From the NCBI GenBank assembly GCA_027068975.1, contig JALXFN010000011.1:1-58698 (forward strand): a stretch of 58,698 nucleotides of DNA, read 5' to 3'. Of this stretch, positions 48,223 to 56,255 are shown piece by piece. A model generated the notes under the pieces. The model had not been told where the DNA came from. It saw only the letters and a list, made by a program, of their open reading frames with translations, and did no database searches. Source of the stretch: Campylobacteraceae bacterium (GTDB taxonomy: Bacteria > Campylobacterota > Campylobacteria > Campylobacterales > Sulfurovaceae). Each line of letters starts with the position of its first letter. The first letter of the stretch is position 1. Made by a program: the position numbers and the translations under genes.

Positions 48223-49044
48223 CTAAGCTTCCATTTTCATAGACAAATCAATCCAATTTGCTTGATGAATAAGTGCCCCAGAAGATATGGCATCAACTCC
48301 TGTTTTTGCAATAGATTCTATAGTGTCAAGTGTTACATTTCCACTTGCTTCTAATAAAATATGGGGATAGTTCTGATTTCTAAAGAGAACCACTTCTTCT
48401 ATATTTTCATTACTCATATTATCACACATAACAATATCTGCACCAGCATCCATAGCAACTTTCACACTATCAAAATCTTCACACTCTATCTCTACTTTGG
48501 AAGTAAAAGGAATCTTTTGACGAACTTCTTTCATAAATTCAGATAAATTATCAATAGTCTTTAAATGAGTATCTTTCAACATTAAACAATCATCAAGCCC
48601 CATACGGTGGTTAATCCCCCCACCACAACGAACAGCATACTTCTCAAACTCTCGAAGAAGAGGTCTCGTTTTTCGAGTATCTAAAAGTTTTACTCCATAA
48701 GCTTCTACCTTTTTAACAAATTTTGCTGTCAGCGTAGCAATAGATGAGGCATGAAGGGCAATATCTAAAATAGAACGCTCTAACGATAAAATAGATTTAG
48801 AATCACCAGAGACATAAAGCAGTTTCTCTCCTACCTTAAAAGGCGTACCATCTTCAACTTCCCAAACCAAGGTTAAATCATACATCTTTGCTAAAACCTC
48901 TATATATGCTCTCCCAGCAAAAACACCCTCACTCTTAGCAATAATAAAAGCACGAACTTCTTTTGAGTCACTTATTCGAGAAAAGAGGTCTCCACGACCA
49001 ACATCTTCTGTGACCATTGCTTCTATAAATTTATGTTTTAACAC
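48223..49044 (-). CDS. nadC: Quinolinate phosphoribosyltransferase
   Basis: A 273-residue enzyme of NAD synthesis that makes nicotinate mononucleotide from quinolinate and PRPP. Motifs: EDVGRGDLFS, LLDTRKTRPLLREFEKYAV, CGGGINHRMGLDD, KVEIECEDFDSV, DAGADIVMCDNMS, LEASGNV, DAISSGALIH. First gene of the run that continues with the DHH and M23 genes; a CCCC/GGGG hairpin lies just upstream of its start (49050-49067). Confidence 0.95.
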   Translation of the reverse strand: MLKHKFIEAMVTEDVGRGDLFSRISDSKEVRAFIIAKSEGVFAGRAYIEVLAKMYDLTLVWEVEDGTPFKVGEKLLYVSGDSKSILSLERSILDIALHASSIATLTAKFVKKVEAYGVKLLDTRKTRPLLREFEKYAVRCGGGINHRMGLDDCLMLKDTHLKTIDNLSEFMKEVRQKIPFTSKVEIECEDFDSVKVAMDAGADIVMCDNMSNENIEEVVLFRNQNYPHILLEASGNVTLDTIESIAKTGVDAISSGALIHQANWIDLSMKMEA

Positions 49045-49140
49045 ACTGTCCCCAATATTTTTCGGGGATTATAACATAAATCTTATTTTATCGATTTTAG
49101 ATATAATAAGTAAAAACTTAAAGTAAAAAAAGAATAAATT

Positions 49141-49599
49141 ATGTCCATAAATATAATAGCAAAAAATAAAAAAGCCTATCATGACTATGAAATACTAGAA
49201 AAATATGAAGCAGGTATTGTTCTACAAGGGTATGAAGTAAAAGCCCTACGTGCCAAACGAGCAAATCTTTCAGATGCTTTTTGTCGTTTTATAAAAGGTG
49301 AACTTCATCTTATGAATACACATATAGCACACTTAGATACTACAAATACAAACTTTGCAAGAGATACAAGAAGCCCAAGAAAACTTCTGCTTCATAAAAA
49401 AGAGTTAGACAAACTCTATGAAAAAGTACAAAAAGATGGCTTAACTATAGTACCCCTTATGCTCTATTTTAATGAAAGAAACTATGTAAAAGTAAGTATT
49501 GCTGTGGCAAAAGGTAAACAGCTTCATGACAAGCGTGAAACTTTAAAAAGAAGAACACAACTACGTGAAGCACAACAAGCCATGAAAAATTATAAATAA
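49141..49599 (+). CDS. smpB: SsrA-binding protein SmpB
   Basis: A 152-residue partner of tmRNA in rescue of stalled ribosomes. NKKAYHDYEILEKYEAGIVLQGYEVKALR, LHLMNTHIAHL, KLLLHKKELDKL and the basic tail with KRETLKRR are intact. The gene is divergent from nadC with a 96-base spacer. No tmRNA gene was recognised in the window. Confidence 0.96.
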   Translation: MSINIIAKNKKAYHDYEILEKYEAGIVLQGYEVKALRAKRANLSDAFCRFIKGELHLMNTHIAHLDTTNTNFARDTRSPRKLLLHKKELDKLYEKVQKDGLTIVPLMLYFNERNYVKVSIAVAKGKQLHDKRETLKRRTQLREAQQAMKNYK

Positions 49600-49600
49600 A

Positions 49601-50245
49601 TTATTTTTTTTGAAAAACCACTATATTGTTATCTATAAATTTAACTACTTTTACTTCCACTATCTTAGCCATAAGCTCAAAACTTTTAGGGGTGAAAAAG
49701 CTTATATGTGTGGGGTCTCGTCTATACCACCAGGCTAAAAACGCTTCATCCTCTTTTGGAGGAAACTTTGTCATGAGAACAATATATCCACTCTTATTCG
49801 TATGTTCAACCAACAACTTTAAAATTTTAAGAGGCTCTTTTAGATGCTCAAATACTTCCGTAGAGGTAATGAAATCATACATCTTACCCTCATATACTTT
49901 TTTAGGATAAAAGTATAAATCATAGATATCAACCATCAAACCTCTTCGTTCTAAAAGCTCTGCCAAAACAGGACCAGAACCACAACCAAACTCTAAAACA
50001 CTCTCTATATTTTCTTCATAAGGAACTATGGCTTTTTCTATAAAATCTTCAAACATTTTTACATAACCTAAAGAGTCAAAACCATTGTTATGCATATCAT
50101 ATTTGCTCTTTTCACTCTCTTTATCTATAATAAACTTATCATCTAAATAGATAAAACCACAAAAATTGCAACGGTAATAGCTTAACTCTTTTTTATTATC
50201 AAAGATAACAGTTGTATCTGATTGACAAATTTTACACTGATGCAT
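49601..50245 (-). CDS. Class I SAM-dependent methyltransferase with N-terminal zinc ribbon
   Basis: A 214-residue protein. Four cysteines in CKICQS and CNFCGF form a small zinc ribbon; the methyltransferase fold follows with SVLEFGCGSGPVLAELL (SAM loop) and ITSTEVFEHLKEPLKIL, typical of Methyltransf_23. Substrate unknown. The stop lies a single base from the convergent smpB stop, so the two share their terminator region. Confidence 0.8.
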   Translation of the reverse strand: MHQCKICQSDTTVIFDNKKELSYYRCNFCGFIYLDDKFIIDKESEKSKYDMHNNGFDSLGYVKMFEDFIEKAIVPYEENIESVLEFGCGSGPVLAELLERRGLMVDIYDLYFYPKKVYEGKMYDFITSTEVFEHLKEPLKILKLLVEHTNKSGYIVLMTKFPPKEDEAFLAWWYRRDPTHISFFTPKSFELMAKIVEVKVVKFIDNNIVVFQKK

Positions 50246-50371
50246 AAGATACCTCCCCTTTATAAAATCGAATTATACCATGAACTTTTTTTTCATGTAG
50301 ATTAAAATAAATATTAATAAAAATATATATATCCATAATAAATATACTTTTTAAGGAAAAAAGTGTTAAAG

Positions 50372-50377
50372 TACAAT
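50372..50377 (+). promoter_or_regulatory. Predicted -10 of the small secreted protein gene
   Basis: TACAAT, about 25 bases upstream of the ATG; the same hexamer precedes the DUF5672 gene at 32053. Confidence 0.4.
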
Positions 50378-50402
50378 ACATTAAAATTTAAAGGATGTAC
50401 AA

Positions 50403-50660
50403 ATGAAACTATTACTAAGTCTAATGATTGCAGGTTCAGCACTATTAATTGCAGGTGGAGATATTATGCCTGTTGAAGTTGTAACAAAGTTTGAAAAAAT
50501 GGAACCAGCTCCAGCACCATCAAGATGTTATAAACCAAATATTAAAAAATGTCCAGATTGTGTTGATGTAGCAGAAATCTGTCCAGATGACCCAAACTTA
50601 CCAATGGCTGAAACAGTACCATGTGAAGGTCTTTTAAACCAACAACAAGCAGGTCACTAA
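50403..50660 (+). CDS. Small secreted Cys-rich protein with AGGDI-PV start
   Basis: An 85-residue protein with a signal peptide ending in LLIA and a mature N-terminus AGGDIMPVEVV, close to that of the barrel protein at 41198. Six cysteines (CYKPNIKKCPDCVDVAEICPDD ... PCEG) with a repeated Cys-Pro-Asp motif suggest disulfides or metal binding in the periplasm. AAAGGATG precedes the start and a TACAAT promoter is visible, so it looks expressed. No family recognised. Confidence 0.6.
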   Translation: MKLLLSLMIAGSALLIAGGDIMPVEVVTKFEKMEPAPAPSRCYKPNIKKCPDCVDVAEICPDDPNLPMAETVPCEGLLNQQQAGH

Positions 50661-50672
50661 AAACCTCTTTTA

Positions 50673-51215
50673 CTACCTTTTGGTAGTAAAAGCTTTATAT
50701 AAACATTTTCTCTCTTTCCATTTATACTTTTTATCTTCTCTAATTTTTTTAAAATACAAATCACCAGAGTTTCGCCAAGCATCTAATAAAACACTATTGT
50801 TTATCCCCTTACCTTTTAAAGAGACACAAAGTGCATTGTGTTCATTTAAGTACCCTATATTGGCTCCAACAGCATGAAATTCTAATGTCTTATAATTTTT
50901 CTTAACCAAATATCTTAACAAGTCCTCTGCCCACTCATAACAGAGTCCTCTTTTTTTTAACCCTATATTCACTAAGCTATTTTGTAACCATGGGGAATCA
51001 ATAGCTTTATATTTTTTGGCTAATAGATAGCTATAGTCTATACTACTTTTTGCTAAATCTTCTGCTTCATAGACATCTACCTTTGAGCCAAGGTGAAGAA
51101 GCATGTTTTTTAAGCTAACGACTTTAGCTTGACGTTCTTTCAAGGGTGGGGTCTTTACAGCACACCCCATAAAAAATAGAAGAAGAAAAAGACTAAATAA
51201 ATAGGTAGTTCGCAT
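50673..51215 (-). CDS. Transglutaminase-like lipoprotein
   Basis: A 180-residue lipoprotein (lipobox MGC, Cys18). A Cys-His-Asp triad is in order: Cys92 in RGLCYEWA, His126 in NEHNALCV and Asp145 in LLDAWRNS, as in the papain/transglutaminase-like fold. Reaction unknown; a periplasmic cysteine hydrolase or transferase is likely. It overlaps the 3' end of the rhomboid gene by 23 bases on the same strand, so they are probably coupled. Confidence 0.65.
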   Translation of the reverse strand: MRTTYLFSLFLLLFFMGCAVKTPPLKERQAKVVSLKNMLLHLGSKVDVYEAEDLAKSSIDYSYLLAKKYKAIDSPWLQNSLVNIGLKKRGLCYEWAEDLLRYLVKKNYKTLEFHAVGANIGYLNEHNALCVSLKGKGINNSVLLDAWRNSGDLYFKKIREDKKYKWKERKCLYKAFTTKR

Positions 51216-51867
51216 AAAGAGAAGTTAAGTAGTTATAAAACAGTACCAATAAAAGTAAAGAAATGAAAACATAAGCCCAAACAAACTTAGGATTTTTTGC
51301 AATCACATATCCTCCTACAATACCAGCGATTAACCCACCTACATGAGCTGAGACATCAATACTAGGAAAAGCAAAACCTATACCTAAGTTAATAAGTAAA
51401 ATAATTCCAAAATCTTTCATGAAGGCTTTAAATTGTGTTACCATTCTATTTTTATGAACAAATACAAACCCAGCCAATGCTCCAAAAAGTCCAAAAATAG
51501 CCCCACTCGCTCCAACAGCAGCACTGTCTACATGTATATACATAGAAGCAAAAGAACCAAAAAATGCCGAGATAAAATAGAGGCTCAAATAGGCAGTTTT
51601 AGAAAATAGTTTCTCAACCATTTTTCCAACGATGTATAAGGAGAGCATATTCATAACAATATGCATTCCTCCAGAGTGAAGGAATATAGAGCTAAGCAAT
51701 CTATAGAGTTCCCCTTTAACCACCACAGAGTATCCGTGCAATGCACCTGCTACATAAATTGTCTCAGCCAGAGTATCATTTATGGTTGAGATTAGAAAAA
51801 GCAAAATGCTCACTGCCATTAAACTATAGGTTAAAGGTATCTCTTTAAATTTTTCAATATTATTCAT
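51193..51867 (-). CDS. Rhomboid intramembrane serine protease
   Basis: About 224 residues and six membrane helices. Catalytic Ser121 is in GASGAIFG and His175 in SAHVGG; HSGGMHIVMNM is also typical. I start at ATG 51867 (MNNIEK); an upstream TTG would extend into comEC. It cuts membrane proteins within the bilayer; the substrate is not known. It follows comEC and overlaps the lipoprotein gene downstream. Confidence 0.88.
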   Translation of the reverse strand: MNNIEKFKEIPLTYSLMAVSILLFLISTINDTLAETIYVAGALHGYSVVVKGELYRLLSSIFLHSGGMHIVMNMLSLYIVGKMVEKLFSKTAYLSLYFISAFFGSFASMYIHVDSAAVGASGAIFGLFGALAGFVFVHKNRMVTQFKAFMKDFGIILLINLGIGFAFPSIDVSAHVGGLIAGIVGGYVIAKNPKFVWAYVFISLLLLVLFYNYLTSLYANYLFI

Positions 51868-51871
51868 AAGC

Positions 51872-53140
51872 TTATAATACCAAAATAAATAGCCAAAGAG
51901 CAAATATTAATGCAATAAACAAGAGCAAATAAAATAACCATCGCAAATAGATAGATAACAAAGAGAGAATCAAATATAAAAAGAGATAACTTTTTTCTAA
52001 TTGAAAGGCAACCGTTTGAGCAGATAAAGTAAAGAGTTCTTGAAGATAACTGTCAAAAATACCACCCACACCCAAGAGATGACAAAGAATGCTTAAAGGG
52101 TAAAAAAAAGTAAAACCTAACGATAGCAGAGGTGAGTAGAGTTGCAAAGAACTAGTCATAGGAAAAACCACATGAACAATAGGCAACATCAAAACAAAAA
52201 GTCCAAAACTTATGAGTAGTGTCATCAGATATTTATTAATATGTGAAAAGTAGTGTAAGAGTAAAAAGATATAAAAAACACCTATTACAGAGAACCAAAA
52301 AGCCAAAGAGAGTAGCAGTTTAGGAAAAATTATTAACAACAGTAAAATAACAGTTACTAAAAAAGAGAATGAAAGTAACTCGACACCCAAAACTAAAAGA
52401 GTCCAACCCATAACCATCATCATATAAGAGCGAATAAGTGAAGGGGGAGCATCAACAAACCAAACATACCAAGCCAAAACAACTAAGACTATAAAACCAA
52501 CATCAAGCAAATCAAAACGATAAGGAAAAAACTTCTGTTGCATGGGTCTATAAAAAAGACGAAGTAAAAAAAAGAGAAGTGCTGAAAGTATTGCCAAATG
52601 AAAACCACTCAATGCAATAAGATGGCTCACCCCCAAGGTGGCTACTTGTGTTCGTAAATCTTTCTCTAAAGGTATAGCAAAAAATATTGCCTTATAAAAG
52701 TTGGCTATCATCACATTATCATGCTGTCTATCAACTGCCTCAAACAACTCATTTTTCATATCTTCTTTAGGCTCATATATCTCATTTATTTTAGAAAATA
52801 CAAATGAGGTACCCAAATAATCAGAAAATTTCATATCATCATGAGGAAAAAGTTTAACACGCATTTGAGAGCTTATATCTTCTGCCCTTATCTTTGTTCT
52901 TGAAAAGAAGTTTATATCTAAAGTGGCACTGTAGAGTTTAAGTATGGTGTAGTATTCATCATCTTTCCACTTCTCATACGCTTGTACGACTTGTACATCG
53001 GTATAAAAAAAGGGCTTCTCTTTAAACTCTTTATATTCACCATATAAGATAAAAAGTCGTGTTAAAAGTAATAGAGACAAAACCAACATGGTGAGCCAAA
53101 ACTCTTTTAAATTTAAAAAAAGTTTTGGTTTTTCTAGCAA
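51872..53140 (-). CDS. comEC: ComEC/Rec2-type DNA uptake channel, short form
   Basis: A 422-residue multi-pass membrane protein. LGVSHLIALSGFHLAILSALL is the signature of the competence domain. An N-terminal OB-like part is recognised weakly and the C-terminal metallo-beta-lactamase domain of longer ComEC proteins is absent, as in other Campylobacterota. It would carry single-stranded DNA across the inner membrane in natural transformation. It lies 11 bases from dnaB on the same strand. The T4P prepilin at the end of the window may be part of the same uptake system. Confidence 0.85.
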   Translation of the reverse strand: MLEKPKLFLNLKEFWLTMLVLSLLLLTRLFILYGEYKEFKEKPFFYTDVQVVQAYEKWKDDEYYTILKLYSATLDINFFSRTKIRAEDISSQMRVKLFPHDDMKFSDYLGTSFVFSKINEIYEPKEDMKNELFEAVDRQHDNVMIANFYKAIFFAIPLEKDLRTQVATLGVSHLIALSGFHLAILSALLFFLLRLFYRPMQQKFFPYRFDLLDVGFIVLVVLAWYVWFVDAPPSLIRSYMMMVMGWTLLVLGVELLSFSFLVTVILLLLIIFPKLLLSLAFWFSVIGVFYIFLLLHYFSHINKYLMTLLISFGLFVLMLPIVHVVFPMTSSLQLYSPLLSLGFTFFYPLSILCHLLGVGGIFDSYLQELFTLSAQTVAFQLEKSYLFLYLILSLLSIYLRWLFYLLLFIALIFALWLFILVL

Positions 53141-53151
53141 CTGTCAACCCT

Positions 53152-54597
53152 TTAAATCATAGGTAAATCTATATTTCCCATATCACGTGTATCTATATTG
53201 CTATCCTCTTCAAAAATCACCTCAAAAGGAGCATCTCCCCCTTTAGGAGCATCCACAAAACGGGTAAAGCGTTTTTGAAAAACCAGTCTTACTGTACCAG
53301 TAGGTCCATTTCTATGTTTACCGATAATGAGTTCCGTATCCTCTTCTGGTTTATTTTGAAACTTATTTTCATACTCTTTACCCTCAGCTTTAGCTTTCAT
53401 TTCACGCTCTTTTTCAGCAGCTTCACGATAAACATCATCTCTATAAACAAACATTACAATATCGGCATCTTGCTCAATAGAACCTGACTCTCTAAGGTCA
53501 GAGAGCATCGGTCGCTTATTGTCCCTACTCTCTACCCCACGATTCAGCTGTGAAAGTGCTAAAATAGGAATCTGCAACTCTCTAGCCAACTGCTTAAGCC
53601 CCCTAGAAATCTCTGAAATAACCTGTTGACGACCTTCTGAGCTATCACCCGACATCAACTGTAAGTAGTCAATAATCGCCATAGATATCTCTGGATGTTT
53701 CGCCTTTAACTTTCTAAGTTTAGAACGCACATGGTGAATGGTTGCCAAACCACCATCATCTACAAAAAGCTTACGCCCTGCCATTTTATCAGATGCTTTT
53801 GAAAGGTTAGACCACTCATCATCTGTCAAATCCCCAACTCTAAGCTTTTGAAGAGGAATAGAAGTTTCAGTAGAGAGCAGACGCAACATCAACTGCTCTG
53901 CTGGCATCTCTAGTGAGAAAAAGGCTACACCCTCACCTCTTTCTATGGCTTTTTGAGTTATATTTAAAACCATCGACGTTTTTCCCATCGCTGGTCGTGC
54001 TGCCACGATTATCAAGTCACCCTTACCAAACCCTTGTGTATGGTCATTTAAATTTTTAAACCCTGTATCCACTCCAAGTAGTTTTGAGTTACCCAATGCC
54101 TTTAGTCGGTTAATCTCTTCTATCATCGAAAGGGTTATCTCTTTAGACTCTCTAAAATCTTCACTGGTACTATTTTGGGTTATCTCATAAAGTTTTTTCT
54201 CTACCATATTCATAACTTCTTCAGTTGGAAGGTCATCTTCTATGGTTACTTTTTTAATCGTCGTTGCCAAAGTAGCCAAAGCACGTTTGGTCGAGCGAGA
54301 CTTTATTTCATCTATATACGCATCGGTATTTGAGATAGGATTTGCAGCCAAAATATCAAGTAAAGCTACCTCATCGTAGTTACCAGTAGAGTTTAATTTT
54401 GACTTTAAGAACTCTTCATCTATAGGTTTGTTTTCTCGTGATAAATCTTCCATAGCAATAAAAATATGCTGATGAAAAGGTAAGTAAAAATCATGAGCTT
54501 TTAACTTGGCAGCCAACTCTTCAAATATTTGAGGGTCAAAAATAATAGCTGATAGAACAGCTCTTTCAATATTTAAGTTGTACATATTTTCACTCAT
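53152..54597 (-). CDS. dnaB: Replicative DNA helicase
   Basis: A 481-residue hexameric helicase of the replication fork. An N-terminal DnaB domain (ERAVLSAIIF), Walker A AARPAMGKTS, Walker B MAIIDYLQLM, and the RecA-like IADLRESG-type segment LSDLRESGSIEQDAD are intact. There is no intein. It is followed by comEC after 11 bases, so expression may be coupled. Confidence 0.96.
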   Translation of the reverse strand: MSENMYNLNIERAVLSAIIFDPQIFEELAAKLKAHDFYLPFHQHIFIAMEDLSRENKPIDEEFLKSKLNSTGNYDEVALLDILAANPISNTDAYIDEIKSRSTKRALATLATTIKKVTIEDDLPTEEVMNMVEKKLYEITQNSTSEDFRESKEITLSMIEEINRLKALGNSKLLGVDTGFKNLNDHTQGFGKGDLIIVAARPAMGKTSMVLNITQKAIERGEGVAFFSLEMPAEQLMLRLLSTETSIPLQKLRVGDLTDDEWSNLSKASDKMAGRKLFVDDGGLATIHHVRSKLRKLKAKHPEISMAIIDYLQLMSGDSSEGRQQVISEISRGLKQLARELQIPILALSQLNRGVESRDNKRPMLSDLRESGSIEQDADIVMFVYRDDVYREAAEKEREMKAKAEGKEYENKFQNKPEEDTELIIGKHRNGPTGTVRLVFQKRFTRFVDAPKGGDAPFEVIFEEDSNIDTRDMGNIDLPMI

Positions 54598-54626
54598 TAT
54601 CTATTTCCCTATTTCAAATATTTTTA

Positions 54627-54872
54627 TTATTTTTCTGATTTAAATTTATACTTAGTGAAAATTTTACTATTTATTTTTTTAATGGCTTGGATTTCAGAAG
54701 CTAAAGCATCCCAATAGTTAGGCATAGATTTCTCTTTAGGCTCTTGTTCTTCTCCATTCTCTTTTTCTAAATTATGAAGAAGAAACTTCTGAAACTCCTC
54801 TTCAATATTTATTTCAAGCTTTGTAAACTTTGCATATACATCGTCTTCAACTTCAAGTTTTATACTTTGCAT
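54627..54872 (-). CDS. Small hypothetical protein
   Basis: An 81-residue acidic/basic protein that begins with QSIKLEVEDDVYAKFTKLEIN, a pattern like the strand and first helix of ribbon-helix-helix antitoxins, then a helical C-terminal part. No toxin gene is adjacent, so an antitoxin role is only a suggestion. AAAAAGGATT precedes the ATG. It sits between ispG and dnaB on the same strand. Confidence 0.55.
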   Translation of the reverse strand: MQSIKLEVEDDVYAKFTKLEINIEEEFQKFLLHNLEKENGEEQEPKEKSMPNYWDALASEIQAIKKINSKIFTKYKFKSEK

Positions 54873-54915
54873 ACTATAATCCTTTTTTGTTCAACAGTAT
54901 TATATACTAATATTC

Positions 54916-55977
54916 TTAATTTAGTTTAGCAGAAAAAGCCTCAACCTCTTGCACAAATCTATCAACTAACTCATTTTCAGGAAGCCGTGCAACCACTTCA
55001 CCCTTTATCATAACAAGTCCTGCCTCTTTACCATAAGCAATGGCGACATCAGCATGTTTTGCCTCACCAATGGCATTAACCACACACCCCATCACCGAGA
55101 CATCCATAGGAGTTTTAATATGTGCCGTTCTTTTCTCTACCTCTGCTACTGCACTCACCAAGTCTGCCTCTATTCTCCCACAAGTTGGACAAGAGATAAT
55201 GTTTAAGCCCTCTTTAACACGTCCTGAATCTTTTAAGATGGCTTTTCCTACTTTTATCTCCTCTTCAAGTTCTCCTGTAATAGAAATTCTCATCGTATCA
55301 CCAATACCATCAAGCAACAATGCACCAAGCCCAATAGAGGACTTCACTGTAGCATGAAAGATAGTTCCTGCTTCGGTTACTCCCAAGTGAAAAGGGTAAT
55401 GGTTTTTAGGACGCAACATTCGGTAAGCATCAACTGTTCGTTCAACATCAGAGGCTTTTAGAGAGACTTTTATGTCAGTAAATCCTAAATCTTCTAAAAA
55501 TTTGATGTTGTACTCTGCACTTGCTACCATCCCCTCGGCTGTTGCTCCATACTTATCATCGAACTCTTTCTCTAAAGAACCTGCATTTACCCCTATTCGT
55601 ATAGGTAAATTACGCTCTTGACACGCTTTAACTATCTCTTTTATTCGCCCCTTTTCACCAATGTTCCCAGGGTTTAAACGAATACAGTCTACCCACTTCG
55701 CAGCCTCTAAAGCCAACTTATAGTTAAAGTGTATATCTGCAATTAGAGGCAAAGAAATCTGCTCTTTTATTGCTTTAAGAGCCAAAGCATCTTCCATCTT
55801 AGGCACAGCCACACGTACCATATCTGCTCCTGCAAAATGTAGACGGTTTATCTGCTCTACTGTTGCTTCTACATTATGTGTATCGGAGTATGTCATAGAC
55901 TGTACCGAAATAGGTGCATCACCACCTACGGCTACATCGCCTACATAGATTTTTTTTGTTGGGTATCTTTCTTTCAT
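54916..55977 (-). CDS. ispG: 4-hydroxy-3-methylbut-2-enyl-diphosphate synthase
   Basis: A 353-residue [4Fe-4S] enzyme of the MEP isoprenoid pathway that turns the cyclic diphosphate MEcPP into [34 protein letters not shown]-like [10 protein letters not shown], the cluster cysteines in [11 protein letters not shown] and [12 protein letters not shown], and the last Glu are intact. Isoprenoids feed the menaquinone chain served by mqnE. A palindromic repeat region lies upstream. Confidence 0.96.
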   Translation of the reverse strand: MKERYPTKKIYVGDVAVGGDAPISVQSMTYSDTHNVEATVEQINRLHFAGADMVRVAVPKMEDALALKAIKEQISLPLIADIHFNYKLALEAAKWVDCIRLNPGNIGEKGRIKEIVKACQERNLPIRIGVNAGSLEKEFDDKYGATAEGMVASAEYNIKFLEDLGFTDIKVSLKASDVERTVDAYRMLRPKNHYPFHLGVTEAGTIFHATVKSSIGLGALLLDGIGDTMRISITGELEEEIKVGKAILKDSGRVKEGLNIISCPTCGRIEADLVSAVAEVEKRTAHIKTPMDVSVMGCVVNAIGEAKHADVAIAYGKEAGLVMIKGEVVARLPENELVDRFVQEVEAFSAKLN

Positions 55978-56255
55978 GTTTTCTTCTTTGTTTTTTATTT
56001 TTTTAAGCCTTTTGGCGTAGTATTTTATTTGTACGATTTTTTATGGTGCGATAGCAATCGCACCCTACAAGTCGCATGGCAATTTTATAGATGTACAACC
56101 AAGTCAAAACCATAAAAGTATTGATTGACTTCGTCAGTAGTTGGCACTTTCTTTTTTTTGGTTACTTCTTTTTCTTTCGTTGCAAACCAAAGAAAAAAAA
56201 GTAACAAGAAGAGTTCAAATTTACAAAGAAATTGTACCAAAATTTAAAAAAACTT
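55978..56255. repeat. Palindromic repeat region between priA and ispG
   Basis: 278 bases without a gene. It holds a perfect stem GGTGCGAT/ATCGCACC (56045-56064) followed by CCTACAAG, a GTAGGG-type REP unit, then a long imperfect inverted repeat GGTTACTT...AAGTAAC (about 56159-56205) of T/A-rich composition. Both resemble dispersed repeats of Campylobacterota. Confidence 0.6.

Noticed and set aside
49600-50402. tmRNA gene near smpB
   Set aside because: The DNA beside smpB is the methyltransferase gene and an AT-rich spacer; no tRNA-like ends or tag frame were seen.
54627-54872. Complete toxin-antitoxin pair at the small gene between ispG and dnaB
   Set aside because: The protein has an antitoxin-like start but no toxin gene is adjacent on either side.
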